Positions 8,128 to 15,926 of a stretch of DNA of 64,000 nt are shown in pieces. Each line of letters opens with the position of its first letter. Positions within the stretch are counted from its first letter, which is position 1. The translations under genes were made by a program, and so were the position numbers. Source of the DNA: Anaeromyxobacter dehalogenans 2CP-1 (GTDB lineage Bacteria; Myxococcota; Myxococcia; Myxococcales; Anaeromyxobacteraceae); NCBI RefSeq assembly GCF_000022145.1, contig NC_011891.1, positions 3,702,501 to 3,766,500 on the forward strand, written 5' to 3'. The notes under the pieces are model-generated. The model did not search any database and was not told the origin of the DNA. It saw only the letters and a list, made by a program, of their open reading frames with translations.

Positions 8128-9087
8128 ATGGCGAACGCACCCGGTCACGCCTGCCCGCGCTGCGGCGCACCCCGCGCGCCCGGGCCGGAGTGCCCGGGGT
8201 GCGGGGTGATCTATGCGAAGGCCCGGCCGCGGCCGGTGCCTGCCACCCCGCTGCCGGATGCGCCGCAGCCGGAGCTCGGCGCGGAGGGCGGCGCGCTCGG
8301 GATGCCGCCGCCGGCGCGCTGGTCCGGCGCGCTGGACGGCGCCCGCCGCGAGCTGTGGATCCGGGCGGTCGCGCCGCCTGCCGCGCTGCTCGTCGCGCTC
8401 GCGCTGGTCGCGAGCGGACCCGGCCACGCGCTGCTCCGCACCTTCCTGTCCATGTGGATCCACGAGCTCGGTCACGCCACCACCGCCTGGCTGTGCGGCC
8501 ACGGCGCCTTCCCCGGCCCCTGGCGAACGCCGATCTCGGCGGCGCGGCTCCCGCTCGTGGTGGTGTCGGTCGCCGGTGGGCTCGCCGCGCTCGCCTGGCG
8601 AGGCTGGCGCACCGGGCGGCGGGCGCTCCTCGCCGCCGGCCTGGCCGGCCTCGGCGTCCAGCTCGTCTGCACGCTGCTGCCGGCCGGGACCGCCCGGGCG
8701 CTCATCACGTTCGGCGGCGACGCGGGGTGCATGGTGATCGGCGCGGCCCTGGTGGCGACGATCTGGTCCGATCCCGAGGGCCCGCTCGGCCGCGGCTCGC
8801 TGCGGTGGGGCTTCCTCGTCATCGGCGCGGCGGCGCTGGTGGACGCGCTGCACGGCTGGGTGCACGCGTGGCGCGACCCCGGGGAGCTCCCGCTCGGCGA
8901 GATCGAGGGCGTCGGCCTCTCCGACGCGAGCACGCTCATGCAGGTGCACCGCTGGAGCGCGTCCGCGCTCTCCGGCCGCTACGTGGCGCTCGGGCTCGCC
9001 TGCCTCGCGGGGCTCGGCGCGGCCTACGCGGTGATGCTGGCGCGGGCCCGGGCGGCGGTCGCGGGGGAGGCGCGGCCGGGCGCCTGA
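8128..9087 (+). CDS. Zinc-ribbon membrane protein with HELGH motif
   Basis: 319 residues. An N-terminal zinc ribbon (C9, C12, C22, C25) is followed by about six hydrophobic segments from residue 78 on. HELGH at 112-116 sits at the end of the second hydrophobic stretch, as in site-2-type M50 metalloproteases, and a later acidic residue could complete a metal site. I cannot see an obvious NPDG-type motif, so a protease function is plausible but unproven. It has its own short upstream gap and no clear operon partner. Confidence 0.7.
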   Translation: MANAPGHACPRCGAPRAPGPECPGCGVIYAKARPRPVPATPLPDAPQPELGAEGGALGMPPPARWSGALDGARRELWIRAVAPPAALLVALALVASGPGHALLRTFLSMWIHELGHATTAWLCGHGAFPGPWRTPISAARLPLVVVSVAGGLAALAWRGWRTGRRALLAAGLAGLGVQLVCTLLPAGTARALITFGGDAGCMVIGAALVATIWSDPEGPLGRGSLRWGFLVIGAAALVDALHGWVHAWRDPGELPLGEIEGVGLSDASTLMQVHRWSASALSGRYVALGLACLAGLGAAYAVMLARARAAVAGEARPGA

Positions 9088-9108
9088 GCCGTTCGGCTCG
9101 TGCCTCCG

Positions 9109-9200
9109 ACATAACGGACGCCGGTGAGCCCATAACTAGCGGTCTACGTCGGGCATCTACATAAAACGGACGCACGTCCTAGAAAACGGATTCGCGGTCT
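9109..9200 (+). promoter_or_regulatory. Repeated AT-richer control region upstream of the metB-like gene
   Basis: In very GC-rich surroundings, this stretch holds ACATAACGGACG (9109-9120), CATAACTAGCGGTCT (9131-9145), ACATAAAACGGACG (9159-9172) and AGAAAACGGATTCGCGGTCT (9181-9200). The repeated ATAA(AA)CGGACG and CGGTCT blocks look like multiple binding sites for one regulator. The regulator is unknown. Confidence 0.5.
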
Positions 9201-9250
9201 GATAGGAACATCCGCCCGGCCGCGCCCGCCGCACGGCCCCAGGAGCCGCC

Positions 9251-10531
9251 ATGTCCGAAGACGTCCACCTCGACTCCAACGTGCCAGGCAACCCGGCCTA
9301 CCACTTCACCATCGTCGCGCCCGGCACGCCGGCACGGGCGGGCTGGGCGGAGCGTGCGCCGCTCGTCCCCGGGGCCGCGCTCGCCACGCAGTGCGTCCAC
9401 GCGGGCGTGCAGCCCGACCCCGCCTACGGCGCGGTGATGCCGCCCATCTACCAGTCGTCCACGTTCGCGTTCCGCGACGTGTGCACCAACGCCGGCTACG
9501 ACTACACGCGCAGCGGCAACCCGACGCGCGCCGCGCTCGAGGAGGCCATCGCCACGCTGGAGGGAGGCGCCGGGGCGACCTGCACCACCACCGGCATGGC
9601 CGCGGTGCTGGTGGCGCTCAACCTGCTCCCGCACGGCAGCCACCTGCTCTGTACCGTGGACTGCTACGGCGGCACGTTCCGGACGCTCGAGCACGCGCGG
9701 CAGGCGTACGGGCTGGAGGTCACCTACCTCGACCTCGCCGACCTCGGCGCGGTCGAGCGCGCGCTGCGGCCGAACACCGGGATGGTCTGGATCGAGACGC
9801 CGTCGAACCCGCTGCTCCGCCTCACCGACATCCGCGCGGTGGCCGAGCTGGCGCACCGGCGCGGCGCGCTCGTGGTGGTGGACAACACGTTCCTCTCGCC
9901 GGCGCTCCAGCGCCCGTTCGAGCACGGCGCCGATCTGGTGGTGCACTCCACCACCAAGTACCTGAACGGCCACAGCGACGTGGTCGGCGGTGCGGTGGTC
10001 GCGCCCCGCGGCCGCACCGCGCTCCTGCAGCGCATCCAGTCGATGAACAACCTGCTCGGCACCTCCCAGAGCCCGCACGACGCCTTCCTGGTGCTCCGCG
10101 GCCTGAAGACGCTGGCGCTGCGCGTGAAGGCGCACGAGGCCGGCGCGCAGCGGGTGGCGGAGTTCCTGGCCGGCCACCCGCAGGTGGCGCGGGTTCACTA
10201 CCCCGGCCTCCCGTCGCACCCGCAGCACGCGCTCGCGCGCGCGCAGCAGCGCGGCTTCGGCGCCATGCTCAGCTTCGAGCTCCGCGACGGCCGCCCGGAT
10301 CGGGTGGACCACGTGCTGCGCACGCTGCGCTGGTTCACGCTGGCGGAGTCGCTGGGCGGCGTCGAGAGCCTGGTGGCGCACCCGGCCTCGATGACGCACG
10401 CGTCGATGACGCCGGAGGCGCGGCAGCGGGCGGGCATCACCGACTCCGTGATCCGGCTCTCCATCGGCATCGAGGACCCCGCGGACCTGATCGGCGACCT
10501 CGACCGCGCGCTCGCGTCGCTGCCGGCCTGA
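9251..10531 (+). CDS. PLP-dependent transsulfuration enzyme, cystathionine gamma-synthase-like
   Basis: 426 residues of the Cys/Met metabolism PLP family. The Schiff-base lysine is K236 in HSTTKYLNGHSD, D211 would hold the pyridine nitrogen, and YTRSGNPT (R87) binds phosphate. The LSPALQRPFEHGADLVVHSTTKYLNGHSDVVGG region closely follows MetB. The N-terminus is some 40 residues longer than in typical MetB, with no signal character. Cystathionine gamma-synthase is the likeliest activity, but gamma-lyase or O-acylhomoserine sulfhydrylase cannot be excluded by motif alone. A sulfur operon lies 8 kb downstream. Confidence 0.85.
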   Translation: MSEDVHLDSNVPGNPAYHFTIVAPGTPARAGWAERAPLVPGAALATQCVHAGVQPDPAYGAVMPPIYQSSTFAFRDVCTNAGYDYTRSGNPTRAALEEAIATLEGGAGATCTTTGMAAVLVALNLLPHGSHLLCTVDCYGGTFRTLEHARQAYGLEVTYLDLADLGAVERALRPNTGMVWIETPSNPLLRLTDIRAVAELAHRRGALVVVDNTFLSPALQRPFEHGADLVVHSTTKYLNGHSDVVGGAVVAPRGRTALLQRIQSMNNLLGTSQSPHDAFLVLRGLKTLALRVKAHEAGAQRVAEFLAGHPQVARVHYPGLPSHPQHALARAQQRGFGAMLSFELRDGRPDRVDHVLRTLRWFTLAESLGGVESLVAHPASMTHASMTPEARQRAGITDSVIRLSIGIEDPADLIGDLDRALASLPA

Positions 10532-10573
10532 GCGCCGCCGCGCTCGCCGCGGTCGTCTATACTCCGCCGCGAC

Positions 10574-11392
10574 ATGGCGACGGCCGAGAAGACGCGCACC
10601 GTGTTCGCGGTGCCGAGGATGGATTGCCCCTCCGAGGAGCGGATGATCCGCCTGGCCCTCGAGGGCGCGGCGGACGTCGCCGAGCTGCGCTTCGACCTGC
10701 AGGCGCGCACGCTCACCGTGCTCCACGCCGGCGATCCCGCGCCGCTCCTGGCCCGGCTGCAGCCGCTCGGGCTGGGCGCCGAGGTGGCGGCGTCGGCCGC
10801 GCACGACGGCGCGCTGGCCGGGGCCGCCGCGGCCGCGCCCGAGGCAGGGGCGGAGGCCCGCACGCTGCGGCTGCTGCTCGCCATCAACGCGGCCATGTTC
10901 CTGGTCGAGGTGGTGGCCGGCTGGCTCGCCGAGTCCACCGGCCTCATCGCCGACTCGCTCGACATGCTGGCGGATGCGCTGGTGTACGGCCTGAGCCTCT
11001 GGGCGGTCGGCCGCGCCGCCAGGGCGCAGCTGCGGGCCGCGCACGTGTCGGGCGTGCTCCAGGCGGCCCTGGCCGTCGGCGTGTTCGCCGACGTCGCGCG
11101 GCGGCTTGTCGGGGGCAGCGCGCCGGAGTCGCCGGCGATGATCGGCATCTCTGCCCTGGCGCTCGCAGCCAACGTGGGCTGCCTCGCGCTCGTCGCCCGC
11201 CACCGCCACGGCGGCGCGCACATGAAGGCGAGCTGGATCTTCTCGACCAACGACGTCCTCGCGAACCTGGGCGTCATCGCGGCCGGCGCGCTGGTCGCGT
11301 GGACCGGCTCGGCGCTGCCGGACCTGGTCATCGGCACGGCGGTGGCGCTGCTGGTGCTCGTCGGCGCGATCCGCATCCTGCGCCTGCGGTGA
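10574..11392 (+). CDS. Heavy-metal-associated domain fused to a CDF-type transporter
   Basis: 272 residues. An HMA-like ferredoxin fold occupies residues 8-70 but carries MDCPSEE (16-22), a single cysteine followed by two glutamates instead of CxxC. From residue about 97 there are four to six membrane segments of the cation diffusion facilitator type, with the DSLDMLAD metal-site pattern. No C-terminal cytoplasmic CDF domain is present, so the N-terminal HMA may replace it as metal sensor. Likely a divalent-metal exporter of the inner membrane; the metal is not evident. Confidence 0.8.
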   Translation: MATAEKTRTVFAVPRMDCPSEERMIRLALEGAADVAELRFDLQARTLTVLHAGDPAPLLARLQPLGLGAEVAASAAHDGALAGAAAAAPEAGAEARTLRLLLAINAAMFLVEVVAGWLAESTGLIADSLDMLADALVYGLSLWAVGRAARAQLRAAHVSGVLQAALAVGVFADVARRLVGGSAPESPAMIGISALALAANVGCLALVARHRHGGAHMKASWIFSTNDVLANLGVIAAGALVAWTGSALPDLVIGTAVALLVLVGAIRILRLR

Positions 11393-11429
11393 TAGCCTCG
11401 CCGGCGCCCCGTCCCCGAGGAGGCGTCCC

Positions 11430-11858
11430 CTGTCCCGCGTCCACGTCGAGCTGCCCGACACCTTCGCCTTCTCCACCGAGCTGCCGATCCGCATCGGCGA
11501 CGTGAACCACGGCGGGCACCTCGGCAACGACGCGGTGCTGTCGCTCGTGCACGAGGCGCGCGTCCGGCTGTTCGCGCGGCACGGCTGGACCGAGCTCGAC
11601 GTCCGCGGGCCGGGCATCCTGATGGTCGACGCCGCCGTGGTCTACCGGGCCGAGGGCGCCTGGGGGATGACGCTGCGGGTGGACGTCGCCGTCGCGGACC
11701 TGGGATCGCGCGGCTGTGACCTCGTCTACCGGCTCTCCGACGCGGCGAGCGGCAAGGAGATCGCCCGCGCCAAGACCGGCATCGTGTTCTTCGACTACGC
11801 CGCGCGGCGCGTCGTGCACGTGCCCGAGGCGTTCCGCGAGGTCTTCGGCCCTCCCTAG
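11430..11858 (+). CDS. Hotdog-fold (4HBT) thioesterase, probable CTG start
   Basis: A 142-residue acyl-CoA thioesterase-like protein with RIGDVNHGGHLGNDAVLSLVHEARVRLF, the hotdog signature seen in 4-hydroxybenzoyl-CoA thioesterase relatives, followed by VDAAVVYRAEGAWGMTLRV. No ATG, GTG or TTG exists in frame before the conserved strand. The only candidate with correct spacing is CTG at 11430, preceded at 6 nt by GAGGAGG (11417-11423). The next GTG (11502) would delete the first strand. This makes a non-canonical start likely. Confidence 0.8.
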   Translation: MSRVHVELPDTFAFSTELPIRIGDVNHGGHLGNDAVLSLVHEARVRLFARHGWTELDVRGPGILMVDAAVVYRAEGAWGMTLRVDVAVADLGSRGCDLVYRLSDAASGKEIARAKTGIVFFDYAARRVVHVPEAFREVFGPP

Positions 11859-11953
11859 TCCGCGGGCCCGCCGCCCCAAGGCGGTGCGTCACCCCGCGCG
11901 AACGATGGGTGTCACTCCCGGCGGCCGTTCTCGCGCCAGGGAGGACTCGATCC

Positions 11954-13192
11954 ATGGGACACGTGTTGCTTCGATCGCCGTCGCGCCATGCGCTGCTCAC
12001 CTCGCTCCTGCTCGCCGCCTGCGGAGGAGGAGGCTACGGCGGAGGGGGCGGAGGCGGAGGAGGTGGCGGCTACGGTGACGGCGGCGGCGGTGGGGGCGGA
12101 GGTGGCAGCGGCGACGCGGGGCTCGCCGCGCTGTGGGTGGTCCCCGAGTCCGCGCCGGCGCTGAGCGCCGCCGGGCAGGCTGGGTTCACGGCCGGAGAGC
12201 TGTTCTGCAACGCGCACACCGCCGCCCACGCGGGCGGCGAGATCCGCGGCCAGCTCGACCTGGGCGGCCCGCTGCGCATCGCCACGCTGGACGGCGCGCA
12301 GGAGACGCCGCCGGTCGTCACGAACGCGTTCGGCGCCGCGGCGTTCACGGTCGACCCCGGCACGCTCCGCATGCGCGGCGTGGTGGTGACCTCGGGGGTC
12401 CCCACCGCGAACGCCGCCCACGTGCACCTCGGGGCGCGCGACGCGCCGGGCGAGATCATCGTCCCGCTGGCCGGCGGCCCCGAGGTGTGGGTGGTGCCGG
12501 ACGGCGCCCCGCCGCTCACCACGGCCCAGCGCGAGGCGTTCGAGGCAGGCACGCTGTTCGTGAACGTCCACACCCCCGCCCACGCCGGCGGCGAGATCCG
12601 CGGCCAGCTCGACCACCGCGGCACCGCGCGGCTCGCGGCGCTGGATGGCGCGCAGGAGGTCCCCGCCACCGGCTCGAGCGGCTTCGGCGCGGGTCTGCTC
12701 GTGGTGGACGACGCGACCGGCCGGCCGGGGGGCTTCGTGATCTCCCGGAGGCTCACCGCCGAGTCCGCCGCGCACGTGCACCAGGCGGCGAGGGGCACCT
12801 CCGGCGGCATCATCGTCCCGCTGTTCGGGCGGCCCGGGCTGTGGGTGGTGCGCGACGACGCGGAGCCGCTCACCGCGGAGCAGCGGACCGCCTTCGACGC
12901 GGGCGGCCTGTACTACAACGTGCACACGACCGCCAACCCGGCCGGCGAGATCCGCGGCCAGCTCGGGCGCGGCGGCCCGCTCCGCATCGCCTCGCTGGAC
13001 GGCGCGCAGGAGACACCGCCGGTGACGTCCGCCGGCTTCGGGGCCGGGCTGCTCGCGCTCGACGACGGCGGCGGCGGCGAGGTGGGCGGGTTCGTGGTCG
13101 CGGCCGGCCTCACCGGCGCGACCGCCGCCCACGTGCACCAGGGCGCGCGCGGCGCCCCCGGGGACATCCTGGTGCCGCTCTCCGGTCCCTGA
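11954..13192 (+). CDS. CHRD-repeat lipoprotein with Gly-rich linker
   Basis: 412 residues. The ATG is set by GGAGGA (11940-11945). The signal peptide ends in the lipobox LAAC, followed by an almost pure Gly/Tyr/Ser linker of about 40 residues. The rest is CHRD-type repeats with DGAQETPP, AAHVHxGA and GGEIRGQL motifs. The array begins with a C-terminal half unit (ALWVVPES...GEIRGQLD), continues with two complete units, and ends after the N-terminal half of another (...GDILVPLSGP). CHRD domains occur in chordin and in exported bacterial proteins of unknown function. Probably lipid-anchored in the outer envelope. Confidence 0.85.
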   Translation: MGHVLLRSPSRHALLTSLLLAACGGGGYGGGGGGGGGGGYGDGGGGGGGGGSGDAGLAALWVVPESAPALSAAGQAGFTAGELFCNAHTAAHAGGEIRGQLDLGGPLRIATLDGAQETPPVVTNAFGAAAFTVDPGTLRMRGVVVTSGVPTANAAHVHLGARDAPGEIIVPLAGGPEVWVVPDGAPPLTTAQREAFEAGTLFVNVHTPAHAGGEIRGQLDHRGTARLAALDGAQEVPATGSSGFGAGLLVVDDATGRPGGFVISRRLTAESAAHVHQAARGTSGGIIVPLFGRPGLWVVRDDAEPLTAEQRTAFDAGGLYYNVHTTANPAGEIRGQLGRGGPLRIASLDGAQETPPVTSAGFGAGLLALDDGGGGEVGGFVVAAGLTGATAAHVHQGARGAPGDILVPLSGP

Positions 13193-13202
13193 GGCGCAGG
13201 GT

Positions 13203-14012
13203 TCACGCCGGGACGTGCACCGTCACCGCCAGGGCATCGGCGGTGACGTCGTACGTTCCGAGCGGGCGCGTGGCCGGTCCGTGCTGCACGGCGCCGTCGA
13301 GCGCGTAGCGCGAGCCGTGGCACGGGCAGATCACCTGGCCGCGCCCCGCGTCCCACCCCACGATGCAGCCGAGGTGCGTGCAGATCGCGTCGAGCGCGGC
13401 GTACGCGCCGCCGGCGAGCGCCACGACCACGAGCGCGAGCGGCCGCGGCGCGCCGCCCGGCCGGCCGGCCACCGAGCCACCGTCGGCGGCGAGCTGCGGG
13501 AAGTCCGCCAGCGGGAACACGACCGCGCCGTCCGTCCAGCGCGGGAACCCGGGATCTCCGGCGGTGAGATCGACCGCCACCTCGTCCAGCGCCGGGTCGT
13601 GGAACGCGGCGTAGGCCGCCAGCCCCTGGATCGCGGGCGGGCGCGTGACGCGGCCCAGCAGGTCGAAGGTGGAGGCGTGGCACGGGCAGATCACCTCGCC
13701 GCCCTCGAAGCCCACCGGGCAGCCCTGGTGCGTACACGTGCTCGACATGGCGGCGAAGGTGCCGTCGGCCGCGTGGACCACGAGCACCGGATCCGCGAGC
13801 CCGGGCGCGCGCGCCCGCACCGCGCCGCCCGGGCGCGCCAGCGCCGGATGGCGCGACAGCGTCAGCGTGAGCCGCCCGTTCACCGGCGCGGCGACGTCCA
13901 CCAGCGGGGCCGGGGACGTGTCGGGCGCGCAGGCGGGCAGCGCCGCGCCGGCGGCGGCCCCGGCGCCGCCGGCCAGCGCGCGGACGAGGAACTGACGGCG
14001 GGTGACGCTCAT
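13203..14012 (-). CDS. Tat-exported protein with two Rieske [2Fe-2S] domains
   Basis: 269 residues with a twin-arginine signal (TRRQFLVRAL) and a possible lipobox Cys at C28. Domain 1 carries CTHQGC...CPCHAS (ligands C93, H95, C109, H112; disulfide pair C98/C111). Domain 2 carries CTHLGC...CPCHGS (C211, H213, C229, H232; C216/C231). Both keep the bc1/b6f-type disulfide, predicting high-potential clusters. There is no membrane helix after the signal. It overlaps the yceI stop (ATGA), so the two are cotranscribed and coupled. Two such domains in one short chain is unusual; a periplasmic electron shuttle is inferred. Confidence 0.88.
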   Translation of the reverse strand: MSVTRRQFLVRALAGGAGAAAGAALPACAPDTSPAPLVDVAAPVNGRLTLTLSRHPALARPGGAVRARAPGLADPVLVVHAADGTFAAMSSTCTHQGCPVGFEGGEVICPCHASTFDLLGRVTRPPAIQGLAAYAAFHDPALDEVAVDLTAGDPGFPRWTDGAVVFPLADFPQLAADGGSVAGRPGGAPRPLALVVVALAGGAYAALDAICTHLGCIVGWDAGRGQVICPCHGSRYALDGAVQHGPATRPLGTYDVTADALAVTVHVPA

Positions 14013-14575
14013 CGCTCCACCTCCAGCTCGAGCCGCGCGTCCACGTCGACGCGATCGTCCACCTTCACGAACAGCAGCTCCGGCCGCTCGACCTGGTGCG
14101 CGTCCAGGCTCACCGGGAAGGTCGCCTCGACGTGGGCCCGGTCCGGCCCGTCGAAGTGCACGGCGGCCGCCGCCTCGACCGGCCGGGGGGACTTGAGCGT
14201 CAGCTCGCCGCGCAGCTGCACCCGCACGTCCACCGGGTAGCGGTCGGGTGGATCGAGGTGGCCGACGCCCTTGAAGATCACGTACGGCTGCCGCGCCGCG
14301 CCGGTGACCTCGAGCATGTGCGCGTCGCGGTTCGAGTTGCCGGAGTGGAACGAGTCGAGCGGCGCGCGGACCATCACCTGCACCGTCCCGTCCGGCAGCA
14401 CCCGCGCCTTCCCCTCCACGGCGCGGGACGTCCCCTCGACCGCGTGGAACTTGTGGACCAGCCGGTAGCGGAGCGTGCTGGCGGGCCCGACGTCGAAGGT
14501 GCGTGGGGCCGCCCCGGCGGGCGAGGCCGTTGGGGCGAGTGCGGCGAGGACGGACAGCGCGAGCGCGGCGATCAT
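14009..14575 (-). CDS. YceI-family periplasmic lipid-binding protein
   Basis: A 188-residue lipocalin-like beta barrel. A hydrophobic signal peptide (IAALALSVLAALAPTASPAGA) precedes the domain, which shows the family pattern LRYRLVHKFHAVEGTSR, the MEV/HMLEV helix region, and PYVIFKGVGHL. YceI proteins bind isoprenoid chains and often accompany quinone redox systems. It is the first gene of a two-gene unit with the tandem-Rieske protein and is divergent from the ECF sigma gene. An upstream in-frame ATG at 14632 was rejected because the signal peptide starts at 14575. Confidence 0.85.
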   Translation of the reverse strand: MIAALALSVLAALAPTASPAGAAPRTFDVGPASTLRYRLVHKFHAVEGTSRAVEGKARVLPDGTVQVMVRAPLDSFHSGNSNRDAHMLEVTGAARQPYVIFKGVGHLDPPDRYPVDVRVQLRGELTLKSPRPVEAAAAVHFDGPDRAHVEATFPVSLDAHQVERPELLFVKVDDRVDVDARLELEVER

Positions 14576-14608
14576 GCCGTCCAGACACCCGGCCTCCGCG
14601 CCCGGGGA

Positions 14609-14625
14609 CACCTGCACCCCAGGTG
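14609..14625. promoter_or_regulatory. Inverted repeat between the yceI and ECF sigma genes
   Basis: CACCTG-CACCC-CAGGTG is a perfect 6-bp inverted repeat with a 5-nt spacer. It is 33 bp upstream of yceI and 70 bp upstream of the sigma gene, well placed to control both divergent units. Confidence 0.45.
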
Positions 14626-14694
14626 CGCGCACCCCGTTGGGCTTGGCGCGCCGGGACCCACGCGCCCTGCCGCCGGTGTCGTTAGGAACGTGCG

Positions 14695-15186
14695 GTGCCG
14701 ATGGACGAGCAGGCGGCTGCCCGGCTCTACCGGACCTACGGGCCGGCCGTCTATCGCCGTTGCCTGCGGCTGCTGCGGGATCGCGAGCTGGCCCGCGACG
14801 CGACGCAGGACGTCTTCGTCCAGCTCCTGCGGCACTGGACCACGTCGACCGAGCCGGAGGCGGTGCTGCACTGGATCTACCGGGTGGCCACCAACCACTG
14901 CCTCAACCTCCTGCGCAACGCGCGGCGTCACGGGGAGCGATCCCTGGAGCTCGCCCCGGCGCGCGCGGCGGCGGGGACGGCCGCCGAGCCGCAGCGCCTG
15001 GTCGCGCAGCGGGTACTGTCGCGGTTCGACGAGGTGACGCAGGCGGTCGCGGTGGGGGTGTTCGTGGACGGGATGGAGCACGAGGAGCTGGCGCGTGCGC
15101 TCGGGATCTCCCGGCGTACGGTGAGCCGTCGCCTCGACCGCTTCGTCGAGTCCGCGCGCGAGTATCTGGCCCGAGGTGAGGGATGA
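14695..15186 (+). CDS. ECF-type RNA polymerase sigma factor
   Basis: 163 residues. Region 2 is visible as LYRTYGPAVYRRCLRLLRDRELARDATQDVFVQLLRH, and region 4 as a helix-turn-helix (MEHEELARALGISRRTVSRRLDRFVESAR). A GTG start is preferred because AGGA at 14684-14687 sits 7 nt upstream; ATG 14701 is the alternative. The TGA overlaps the ATG of the next gene, which has a Zn-binding anti-sigma-like N-terminus. Together they form a sigma/anti-sigma pair beside redox genes, suggesting envelope or redox stress sensing. Confidence 0.88.
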   Translation: MPMDEQAAARLYRTYGPAVYRRCLRLLRDRELARDATQDVFVQLLRHWTTSTEPEAVLHWIYRVATNHCLNLLRNARRHGERSLELAPARAAAGTAAEPQRLVAQRVLSRFDEVTQAVAVGVFVDGMEHEELARALGISRRTVSRRLDRFVESAREYLARGEG

Positions 15187-15923
15187 CGGCCTGCCCGTCC
15201 GACCTGAGGCTGGAAGCCCTGCTGCTCGCGCCCGACGGCGCCGACGCGGCGCACGTGACCGCGTGCCCGGCCTGCCAGGAGCGGCTCGCCGAGATGCGCG
15301 CCGAGGGCGAGGCGTTCGCACGCGAGGTCTACCCGGCCACGGTGGACGCGGTGGTCGCCTCGGTGCGGGCGACTCCGGCGGCTGCGCCACGGCCGGCGCC
15401 ACGGCTGCACTGGCTCCGCTTCGCCGTCCCCCTCGCCGCGGCCGCCGCGGTGGCCGTGTTCCTCCTGGTGCGCCTGCGTCCGGCGCCCACGGTGGAGCTG
15501 TCCGTGTTCGTGCAGGACGCGGCGCGCGCCGCGCCGGTGGCGGATGGCGAGCCGGTGCCCGCCACCGCGTCCCTCCGCTTCGAGGTCCACCCCAGCTCGC
15601 CCTGCTGCCTGTGGATCCTGTCGGTCGATCCCAAGGGGAACATCGCGCGCCTCTACCCGCCGAAGGGCGACAAGGCCTCCGAGGAGCTCATCCACCCGGC
15701 CGAGCCGCACGCGCTGCCCACCACCGCCGTGCTCGACGGGCAGGCTGGCCCGGCGCGCATCTTCGCGGTCTGCACCAAGGCGCCGGTGCCGTGGCCGAAG
15801 CTGAAGGACGCCGCGGCGAAGCGGCTCGAGAAGGGCGACGAGGCCGTGCGCCAGCTCCGCGCGATCGGCGGGCTGCCCCGGGGCTCGGCGCAGACGTCGG
15901 TGCTGATCGAGAAGCGCGGCTGA
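15183..15923 (+). CDS. Membrane anti-sigma-like protein with DUF4384-type extracytoplasmic domain
   Basis: 246 residues. The short cytoplasmic N-terminus contains HVTACPACQ, the HxxxCxxC arrangement of zinc anti-sigma domains. One membrane helix spans about residues 80-97 (WLRFAVPLAAAAAVAVFLLV). The periplasmic part (residues 100-246) has the LRFEVHPSSPCCLWILSVDPKGNIARLYPPKG pattern seen in DUF4384-like domains, with a vicinal Cys-Cys that could be redox sensitive. Translationally coupled (ATGA) to the sigma gene. Confidence 0.8.
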   Translation: MTACPSDLRLEALLLAPDGADAAHVTACPACQERLAEMRAEGEAFAREVYPATVDAVVASVRATPAAAPRPAPRLHWLRFAVPLAAAAAVAVFLLVRLRPAPTVELSVFVQDAARAAPVADGEPVPATASLRFEVHPSSPCCLWILSVDPKGNIARLYPPKGDKASEELIHPAEPHALPTTAVLDGQAGPARIFAVCTKAPVPWPKLKDAAAKRLEKGDEAVRQLRAIGGLPRGSAQTSVLIEKRG

Positions 15924-15926
15924 GCC

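Noticed and set aside
12000-12120. GGC-rich tract as a tandem DNA repeat element
   Set aside because: It is the coding sequence of a Gly-rich linker in the CHRD lipoprotein.
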